Source: Flavobacteriales bacterium
Lineage (GTDB): Bacteria; Bacteroidota; Bacteroidia; Flavobacteriales_D; Sanyastnellaceae
NCBI GenBank assembly: GCA_027488055.1
Contig: JAIYCK010000191.1
Location: 1 to 9,378, forward strand
Direction of reading: 5' to 3'
Length of the DNA: 9,378 bases
In this document: positions 1 through 5,299 of the stretch, piece by piece
Position numbering within the stretch: the stretch's first letter is position 1
Layout of the letters: the number at the start of each line of letters is the position of its first letter
Program-made: the position numbers and the translations under genes
Notes under the pieces: generated by a model
Seen by the model: only the letters and a program-made list of their open reading frames with translations
Told to the model about the DNA's origin: nothing
The model's database searches: none

Positions 1-384
1 GATAGTGAAGCTAAGTGTTTCCACGCCACCTTCTACGATAACTGTCCCAGTTGCATCCACCAAAGACCAAGAAACTTCAGTAGCAAAGAATCCGCCACCT
101 ACTGTGATATTGTAGCAACCGTCTGCAAGACAGAAGATATCGAAACCTGCATCTGTTCCGTCGCCGCAAGATGCATTGTCCAAGTCACCTACTGCAATAA
201 CGTTACCGTCAAGGTCTGTGATTTCGTATTCGTTGAGGTTCCAGCCATCGCCGAAAGTATCAGCCATGTTCATTTGAACTGCAGCCGTACCTGCGCCGCA
301 ACCAGCACAAGAGAAGTAGTCGCAAGAGTCATCAGCCACGTTTGCATCAGCGTTGAAGTTACAAGCGCATGCATCTGTGCAACC
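1..384 (-). repeat. Composite protein repeat, last visible copy (cut by window edge)
   Basis: Residues 887-1014. It contains GCTDACACNF...ADDSC, DTFGDGWN at 928-935, a GCYNITV turn and EVSWSLVDATGTV, and ends at the window edge. It is separated from copies 1 and 2 by three WY modules and two further Cys motifs that lack a DGWN partner. Confidence 0.72.
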
Positions 385-3042
385 TTCCAATACTGCAGCA
401 CAAGCAAATTCCAAATCAAAACCACCATCGAATAGGTCATTTACGAAATCGCCATCTGTATCAACTGCACCAGCAGTGATGTATACAAAGTAGTTAGTTC
501 CAACCTCAGAGATGAATTCTACAGAAGCATTCAAATCATCGAAGAAACCACAACCTTCGTCAGTTGCATCGTTGTTCTCAGAAATAACACATGTGTATGG
601 ACCGCCACAAGCCGCAGCAGAAACAACCATAATACGTGTATCGATTGTAGATCCGCAAGTGCTAAGTGTTACAAAGGAACCATCACCAACAAATGTGTAC
701 CATACACCGTTGTCACCTGCGCCATCAGGACATACGTTAGGAGCGCCTGTGTTGGTAGACAATGCTGTAGATCCGCTGATGGTAGTGTTACAAACCAATA
801 CCTCTGCGTTTTCACAAAGATCGTTGTCTGGAACAGTTGTATATGTGCAAGAACCATCGTCGATAGAGGCAGTAGCATCGTAGTTATCTGCCGCTGGATC
901 TGTACAACCTGTGTTAGAAAGAGTTACGTTCAATACGAAACTTCCACAGTTGATAGGATCTGAAGTTGACAAGCAGAAGTAGTAGTTCGTGTTTGGATCG
1001 ATAGTGATACCAAATTCATATGAATCGAATACGAAGCCATCCAATGGAGTGCCATCGAAACCTACACCACCAATAACTGGAACTAGATCTGCGCAACCGT
1101 CCACACCGTTGAAGATCCCGATACCTACATCGGCACCATCTTCAGCATCAGCGCCATCGCCCAAACCGTTGAAGAATTCTACACTGATCGCATCTGCATC
1201 GCCAGAGTTTACTACATACCAAATACCGTATTGTGTGCCAAACGGATCCCATTCCGACATATCGGCATCAGGATTTGAGCAGCACAAGCTACCAGGGAAA
1301 TCAACACCTTGCGGAATTGGAAGTGCGTTTGTACAATCATCGTTCACTGGAGTATCGTTGCACTCAAGGCAAGTCATTTCAAGTGTGAAAGGAATACCAT
1401 TACCTACACCGAATTCTGAAACCAATACATAATAAGCCAAACCATTCACTGAAGTGAAAGTAGCTGAAGACAAGAATCCTGTTGGACAGCCATCGTCATT
1501 GCCAGCTACACAGTTAAGTGCACCGCAAGTGCCTTGATACACAGTGATCTTAGTATCGCCACCAGCTGAGCTGCATGTGCTGAAGTTTACTTGTGAACCA
1601 TCACCGATGAAGTAATACCATACACCTGGTGAAGTTACTGGAACACCACCGCAATCTGCAGCTTCGTCGTCTGGGTTTGCATTTTCAGTAGTTCCATCCA
1701 CAGAAACACCACAAATGATAGGAGCAGCATTCGCGCAATCATCATTGGATGGTGGGCAGATACATGAACCATCATCTTCTGTTGCAAAAGAGTTGTAGTT
1801 GTTACAACCCGCATCTGTACAACCTGGGATTACACAGCCTGTTTGACCAGCCCAATTGAATCCAAAAGAATCACCTGCACCACCCTCAAACAATACATCG
1901 CCGTTGGCATCTATCAATTCCCATGAAACTTCAATAGGGAAAGTACCGTTGGTAACTGTTACATTGTAGCAACCAGGAGCAAGACATCCTGCGAAAGAGA
2001 ACGCCGCACCATTGGTGAATGTTTGTTGAAAAGCAATAGCTGAGGTCACTGTGTTGGTGATGATCATATTCGCACCATTCCATCCGTCGCCAAATGAATC
2101 GAACAAATTAGCTGAGATAGGCAATGAACCCGCTGGACAAGCCAAGCAGCTTCCATCCTCGATGGTTGCAGCAGGATTGTAGTTGCTCGCAGTTACATCG
2201 GTGCAACCAAGGATACAAGTTTGGCCCAATGAAGCAATCAAACCGGTTGGGTTTGCACCGCCTCCGATTTCTCCTTCATCTGCACCAGTCAAAATCCAAG
2301 TTACTTCGCCATCGAAAGCGCCATCGATCCAAGTGATCAAGTAGCAACCATCAGGCAAACAGAATGTCTCAACTGCTTCTGCACCAGCTGCAAGAGTAGC
2401 AGAAGCTACAACCAAGCCTGAAGCAACGTCAGTCAATTGGAAAGTGTGTCCGTTCCAGCCATCACCGAAGTTGTCAAACAACTCCAAGGTAAGACAGTTG
2501 TCAGTGCAGCATGAACCATCATCGTTGGTTGCGGCCGCGCTGAAGTTACATGCTGTTGGGTCTGTGCAACCATCTGCAGCGAAAGCACATTCTACGCTAA
2601 GTTCGTAGGTACCTTCTGCACCTGCAAATCCACCCACGCGGACTAGGTAAGTAACACCAGCTAGCGCATCGAATGTAACCAATGAGGTAGCACCAGTGCC
2701 ACCGTCGTCATCGCCAGTTACACACGTAAGTGCTCCGCAAGTTCCTTCATATACATGAAGTTTGCTATCAAAATCGGTAGCTGCACCATCTGTAGTAATG
2801 GTAACTGATGCATCTCCACTTGGAGTGAATGCATACCACTGCTGACCTCCAGTGCCAACTGTTGTTAAACAAGTGCCTGCACCTGAAGTGACATTGTCAT
2901 TGGCAACACCCAAGGTACCTCCAAAAACGGTTGTGTTACACTCCAACACACCGGGAGCATCGCAGGTGTTTTGAGCGTTGACCTGCATCATCCATGCAAA
3001 AGCGAACGTCAAAAACATCGAAAGTCTAGTAAAAGTTTTCAT
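1..3042 (-). CDS. Large secreted Cys-rich modular surface protein, 3' end beyond window
   Basis: An open minus-strand frame of 1014 codons has no stop and runs off the left edge, so the protein is incomplete. It begins with a signal peptide: K2/R6, a hydrophobic core, and VNA-QN giving likely cleavage after A23. The mature part is built from two module types. Four 'WY' modules contain a conserved WY (W69, W475, W608, W781); three of them start with a NDxC-like motif (N433, N567, N740). Five short motifs GCTDxxxxN...DDGSC start at residues 158, 279, 407, 712 and 887. Three of these are followed by a DxFGDGWN loop (D190, D315, D928), then GCYxxT and an EV(S/T)W strand. The protein is rich in Asp, Gly, Thr and Cys. 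Similar motifs are common in very large extracellular Bacteroidota proteins that end in a type IX secretion sorting domain. That domain, if present, is off-window, so adhesin or matrix function is inference. No enzyme domain is seen. The start is supported by the signal peptide. Confidence 0.88.
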   Translation of the reverse strand, partial: MKTFTRLSMFLTFAFAWMMQVNAQNTCDAPGVLECNTTVFGGTLGVANDNVTSGAGTCLTTVGTGGQQWYAFTPSGDASVTITTDGAATDFDSKLHVYEGTCGALTCVTGDDDGGTGATSLVTFDALAGVTYLVRVGGFAGAEGTYELSVECAFAADGCTDPTACNFSAAATNDDGSCCTDNCLTLELFDNFGDGWNGHTFQLTDVASGLVVASATLAAGAEAVETFCLPDGCYLITWIDGAFDGEVTWILTGADEGEIGGGANPTGLIASLGQTCILGCTDVTASNYNPAATIEDGSCLACPAGSLPISANLFDSFGDGWNGANMIITNTVTSAIAFQQTFTNGAAFSFAGCLAPGCYNVTVTNGTFPIEVSWELIDANGDVLFEGGAGDSFGFNWAGQTGCVIPGCTDAGCNNYNSFATEDDGSCICPPSNDDCANAAPIICGVSVDGTTENANPDDEAADCGGVPVTSPGVWYYFIGDGSQVNFSTCSSAGGDTKITVYQGTCGALNCVAGNDDGCPTGFLSSATFTSVNGLAYYVLVSEFGVGNGIPFTLEMTCLECNDTPVNDDCTNALPIPQGVDFPGSLCCSNPDADMSEWDPFGTQYGIWYVVNSGDADAISVEFFNGLGDGADAEDGADVGIGIFNGVDGCADLVPVIGGVGFDGTPLDGFVFDSYEFGITIDPNTNYYFCLSTSDPINCGSFVLNVTLSNTGCTDPAADNYDATASIDDGSCTYTTVPDNDLCENAEVLVCNTTISGSTALSTNTGAPNVCPDGAGDNGVWYTFVGDGSFVTLSTCGSTIDTRIMVVSAAACGGPYTCVISENNDATDEGCGFFDDLNASVEFISEVGTNYFVYITAGAVDTDGDFVNDLFDGGFDLEFACAAVLEGCTDACACNFNADANVADDSCDYFSCAGCGAGTAAVQMNMADTFGDGWNLNEYEITDLDGNVIAVGDLDNASCGDGTDAGFDIFCLADGCYNITVGGGFFATEVSWSLVDATGTVIVEGGVETLSFTI
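1825..2208 (-). repeat. Composite protein repeat, copy 2 (GCTD + DGWN + EVSW)
   Basis: Residues 279-406. It contains GCTDVTASNY...EDGSC, DSFGDGWNG at 315-323, a GCYNVTV turn and EVSWELIDANGDV. It directly follows copy 1 at the same module boundary, as expected of a tandem duplication that has diverged at the DNA level. Confidence 0.75.
2209..2571 (-). repeat. Composite protein repeat, copy 1 (GCTD + DGWN + EVTW)
   Basis: Residues 158-278 of the large secreted protein. The order is a Cys motif (GCTDPTACNF...DDGSC), DNFGDGWNG, a CLPDGCY turn, then EVTWIL. It shares this order with the copies at 1825-2208 and 1-384. The acidic Asp/Gly loop resembles a metal-binding loop, but calcium binding is only a guess. 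Confidence 0.75.
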
Positions 3043-3346
3043 CAAATTGATTTGGTTTTGGTTTGAACTTTATAAAGTAAAACGGCTTTAATTTATTACA
3101 TCTTCATACGCTAAAGCCCTACTGGACTGAGCGATTTCAACATTTGGCTGACCGATAAATTTCAAAAAAGACACGCTTCGTCGAAGTGATACAGCGTGGA
3201 GCCTGTTAAGTATAAATTATAGGTTTCGCAAAAAGTCGGGGGGAAGGTACGTTGTAAATTCATTTGGAAATAAATTTTTACAAAAAAAAATATCCTTCCT
3301 TGTATAGCTAAAAGCTGATTCGCGGTTTAACTCATTGTGAATCATG
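3043..3346. other. Intergenic gap of about 300 bp
   Basis: This lies between the stop of the soluble exosortase-operon gene and the start of the large secreted protein; both are read leftward. It holds the probable terminator at 3164-3198. I see no convincing gene or tRNA. I looked for a -7 box (TAnnTTTG on the minus strand) for the large gene and found no good match, so its promoter is not assigned. A nine-base A run (T on the minus strand) at about 3282-3290 has no strong stem before it. Confidence 0.6.
3164..3198 (-). terminator. Probable intrinsic terminator of the exosortase operon
   Basis: Read on the minus strand, a 6-bp stem CACGCT / AGCGTG (3198-3193 with 3177-3172) encloses a 15-nt loop and is followed at once by TC and six T residues (3169-3164). 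The loop side can also form a competing CTTCG-A-CGAAG hairpin at 3176-3186. It lies about 150 nt after the last stop of the operon and before the next leftward gene, which is the right place. The stem is modest, so confidence is moderate. Confidence 0.5.
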
Positions 3347-3847
3347 CTAACGCCCCCACATTTCATGATGCCAACTATTTTTGAACAACGTCCAACCATC
3401 ATTCGGCCAAGCTGCTAATTTTTGAATGGTGGTATCGATCAAAAGGGTTTCATCGTCGATCCTTTTGGCTTTCCTGAGGGCCCAAAACTGATTTAATCCC
3501 ATTTGCCGAATGACCCCTTCCTCCTGAAACACGACGAGATTGCGTTGCAAAAAATCGACCCCCATTTGTTGTCCCAGCTGATCCATGACTCTAACGCTTT
3601 TGTCAATGCCACAGCCAGAAGCCGCTGCCGTAGTCTCGTCCAAGGCAATTACAATTACGCGGTGATGTAAAACCACAAAATCTGCTTTCATCGCCAGGCC
3701 ATGAGAAAACCACTCTGATACAAATTGTTGCAGTGTACTCTTTACTTGTGTTACCTCGGAGGAGGTCAACTCCCGATTGGATTGATAAATCCAAAGGCGA
3801 CTGTCTGGCGCCAAATGAGCTAGTGGCGAGGCAATTTCTGATTTCAT
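3347..3847 (-). CDS. Small soluble protein, Bacteroidota family mislabelled 'ABC transporter ATPase'
   Basis: 166 aa if translation starts at the ATG at 3847. That ATG overlaps the previous gene's TGA as ATGA. An in-frame ATG at 3892 would lie wholly inside the upstream gene and is less likely. The sequence shows RLWIYQSNREL near residue 17, SEWFSHG near 44, DETTAAASGCGIDKSVR at 70-86 and SWHHEMW near the end. I recognise this pattern from a conserved Bacteroidota family of about 160 aa. Public annotation often calls it 'ABC transporter ATPase', but there is no Walker A, signature or Walker B motif here, so the name is not supported. There is no signal peptide or TM segment, so it should be cytoplasmic. 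C79 in the SGCGID motif and D70/E71 are the most enzyme-like residues. Its function is unknown; translational coupling puts it in the exosortase operon. Confidence 0.85.
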   Translation of the reverse strand: MKSEIASPLAHLAPDSRLWIYQSNRELTSSEVTQVKSTLQQFVSEWFSHGLAMKADFVVLHHRVIVIALDETTAAASGCGIDKSVRVMDQLGQQMGVDFLQRNLVVFQEEGVIRQMGLNQFWALRKAKRIDDETLLIDTTIQKLAAWPNDGWTLFKNSWHHEMWGR

Positions 3848-4380
3848 TTTGTTTCGAAATGGGTTTGAAAAACAATCATCGGTACAATACACATGGAAGG
3901 GATCAGGCTTTGTAACGCACCTGTAATTTCACGCGCAATCGCATACGTCACTTGCTCGGTGTGCATCCACTTACCTAACACAAAGATGACAAAGGCCAAT
4001 ATGAATGCCAGTGGGTACGCCCAACGCATGATACGGAGCCAGCTGACACTTGCTTCAAAGGTCCTGATCAATGCATAATTAAATCCAAAGAAAACGACTA
4101 CAAACAAAATGGTCAGTGCCCATTTCAATCGTTGAAGTGTGGGCACATTCATCGAAATGATCCACTCATTGTTCGTATGACTAAAATAATAGTCGTAAGG
4201 CATATAAGGATGACATGCTTTCAATGCGCTCAACCGCTCATGGGCAGGCAGTTCATTGTAATTGGGAACATGCACCTGTAGGTCCAAGACATAATTGATG
4301 TCAATTTTCCAATTCTCTTGAATCGCTCCAACAAGCAGCGCGCAGACTAGGATACCCAAACGAATGAGCCAAATTCTCAT
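3844..4380 (-). CDS. Exosortase-associated four-TM membrane protein
   Basis: 178 aa, starting at the ATG at 4380 that overlaps the exosortase stop as ATGA. A longer in-frame start at 4596 would lie deep inside the exosortase gene and is rejected. TM segments are predicted at about 3-20, 85-105, 118-138 and 152-171. Between TM1 and TM2 is a loop of about 65 residues, probably periplasmic, containing CHPYMPYDYYFSHTNNEW (56-73). Bacteroidota exosortases are usually followed by a small membrane protein of this kind ('exosortase F system-associated' or XrtX-associated in public annotation). The match here rests on position, size and topology plus the PYDYY loop; I cannot tell which subfamily it is. 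It probably assists the exosortase in the inner membrane. No catalytic motif is visible. Confidence 0.82.
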   Translation of the reverse strand: MRIWLIRLGILVCALLVGAIQENWKIDINYVLDLQVHVPNYNELPAHERLSALKACHPYMPYDYYFSHTNNEWIISMNVPTLQRLKWALTILFVVVFFGFNYALIRTFEASVSWLRIMRWAYPLAFILAFVIFVLGKWMHTEQVTYAIAREITGALQSLIPSMCIVPMIVFQTHFETK

Positions 4381-4919
4381 GACTGAAGCGTTTTTTTGGT
4401 GGCAAAACGCGTGATCCAAATCCACCAAAGAAAAAACACGAAGCCGTAAATCGCTATGGTAAAGGTGTAATCGTGGTTGAAAGCTAGCCAATCTGGATTC
4501 CAACTCACAATGAGTGCAAGTCCGATGATGCGCAGAATATTGAAAAAATGAATGGCTGCCACCCCAGCAATTAAATACCAGATTTTGTGCTTCCAAGGAC
4601 CTGGAAACGCGAGGATAAAACTGATGAACAAGGCCAAAAGCGGAGCTCCATCGCAGGGAGCGCCCACAGTCACGCCAAGCGACCCTTGCACACCAATGTG
4701 ACTTTTAAACCCTATGTCAATGGAAGAATAATCATTAACCTGATAGCCCATCCAATTCATCAACACTTCTGCCGGCACGACTAATTGATGAATGAGCCAT
4801 TCATCGAACAGGGTGTTCGGCTTTAAAATTAATTCATACAGAAAATACCAAGAGAGATACAAACCAGCGCCAATCAAAACAAAACGCAATGAAGCGTTGA
4901 CGGCTATTTTCGATTGCAT
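4377..4919 (-). CDS. Exosortase family transpeptidase/protease (Bacteroidota type)
   Basis: 180 aa, highly hydrophobic, with several TM helices (about 12-32, 93-106, 113-138, 152-170). The expected catalytic residues are present in order: Cys89 in GAPCDGAP, Arg130 in FNILRIIG and His149 in NHDYTF. This is the exosortase/archaeosortase signature. These enzymes are thought to cleave C-terminal sorting tails (short motif, TM helix, basic end) of exported proteins at the inner membrane. It starts 8 nt after the stop of the small gene encoding just such a tail, which makes that protein the obvious substrate. The downstream gene overlaps its stop by 4 nt. There is no Shine-Dalgarno sequence before the ATG. 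The length fits the short single-domain Bacteroidota exosortases (XrtF, XrtX and relatives). I cannot assign the subfamily without profile scores; the substrate's PIDGG tail would favour the type paired with PID-CTERM proteins. Confidence 0.92.
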   Translation of the reverse strand: MQSKIAVNASLRFVLIGAGLYLSWYFLYELILKPNTLFDEWLIHQLVVPAEVLMNWMGYQVNDYSSIDIGFKSHIGVQGSLGVTVGAPCDGAPLLALFISFILAFPGPWKHKIWYLIAGVAAIHFFNILRIIGLALIVSWNPDWLAFNHDYTFTIAIYGFVFFLWWIWITRFATKKTLQS

Positions 4920-4927
4920 GACTGCAA

Positions 4928-5146
4928 TTAAACTTGGTTATTCTTTTTTAGATCGTAGGCTTTTTTGCCGCCAAGAGCTACGCCCGCAGCGATCAAAAGA
5001 CTTACCCCCCCATCAATGGGACAAGGAGGGCCGAACGGTTCTCCACATGGCGGCTCACCGCCTGCAGGAGCGCCGGGTTGACTGAAAGCGTGGATGCTTA
5101 TCAACATGCAAAATACTGTAGTGAGGATGTATAAAGGCTTTCTCAT
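4928..5146 (-). CDS. Mini exosortase substrate with PIDGG C-terminal sorting signal
   Basis: 72 aa. Residues 1-22 are a signal peptide (R2/K3, hydrophobic core, HAFS-Q cleavage). Residues 23-42 are a Pro/Gly-rich linker with two Cys (C34, C42). The C-terminus is PIDGG (43-47), a short hydrophobic helix (48-60) and a basic tail beginning KKAYDLKK. This three-part end is a sorting signal of the CTERM kind, matching what I recall as 'PID-CTERM' in public annotation. After removal of the signal peptide and cleavage near PIDGG, only about 20-25 residues would remain outside the membrane, so the mature product would be a small Cys-containing peptide. It is the first gene of the exosortase operon, 8 nt before the exosortase, and sits behind a strong promoter. 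The protein's role after sorting is unknown; it could be a lipid- or glycan-attached surface peptide. Confidence 0.85.
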   Translation of the reverse strand: MRKPLYILTTVFCMLISIHAFSQPGAPAGGEPPCGEPFGPPCPIDGGVSLLIAAGVALGGKKAYDLKKNNQV

Positions 5147-5174
5147 TGCTTCGCAAATTATTCCATTTGTGGCT

Positions 5175-5206
5175 CAAAGATAGGGTGATCTTGATGCCAC
5201 TTCAAA
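5175..5206 (-). promoter_or_regulatory. Promoter of the exosortase operon (Bacteroidota sigma type)
   Basis: On the minus strand, TTTG (5206-5203), a 20-nt spacer, and TATCTTTG (5182-5175) match the Bacteroidota consensus TTTG / TAnnTTTG with near-ideal spacing. The -7 box ends 28 nt before the ATG of the mini-substrate gene, giving a short leader. Both boxes match perfectly. Confidence 0.75.
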
Positions 5207-5259
5207 TTTTTCACTAAACCATAACGAAAATGCCTTCCTAGTTCATTACAAGTTATACC

Positions 5260-5267
5260 TATATTTG
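5260..5267 (+). promoter_or_regulatory. -7 box of the polysaccharide operon promoter
   Basis: TATATTTG matches TAnnTTTG exactly and ends 32 nt before the ATG of the tyrosine-kinase gene. At the expected -33 position (about 5234-5241) there is only a weak TTC-like sequence and no TTTG, so this promoter may be weaker or need an activator. It is back-to-back with the minus-strand promoter at 5175-5206. Confidence 0.55.
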
Positions 5268-5299
5268 TCACCCTTATAGAGTGGCATACTCCAAACCTT

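Noticed and set aside
512..1432. Plus-strand open frames of 123 and 147 codons
   Set aside because: They are antisense to the large secreted-protein gene, whose frame is open for 1014 codons with a signal peptide and clear repeats. Their low-complexity Ser/Pro/Thr content is what an Asp/Gly/Cys-rich gene gives on the opposite strand.
1..3042. CRISPR array or DNA-level tandem repeats
   Set aside because: The repetition is at protein level. The DNA copies have diverged and are spaced 121 to 305 codons apart, with no constant repeat and spacer.
3238..3299. GGAAGG...CCTTCC inverted repeat with a T-run nearby, as a second terminator
   Set aside because: The arms are only 6 bp with a loop of about 45 nt, and the T run lies inside the loop, not after the stem.
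3217..3402. 61-codon minus-strand frame overlapping the end of the operon
   Set aside because: It overlaps the end of the well-supported soluble-protein gene in another frame, has no recognisable motif and lacks a plausible start context.
3347..3847. Calling this gene an ABC transporter ATPase
   Set aside because: There is no Walker A, ABC signature or Walker B motif, and at 166 aa it is too short. The name appears to be an inherited annotation error.
3848..3892. N-terminal extension of the soluble protein to an ATG at 3892
   Set aside because: The 15 extra residues overlap the upstream gene. The ATG at 3847 makes the same ATGA junction as the gene before it and fits the family length.
4381..4596. 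N-terminal extension of the four-TM protein to an ATG at 4596
   Set aside because: The extension lies wholly within the exosortase gene and adds no TM or domain. The ATG at 4380, overlapping the exosortase stop, gives a natural TM1 start.
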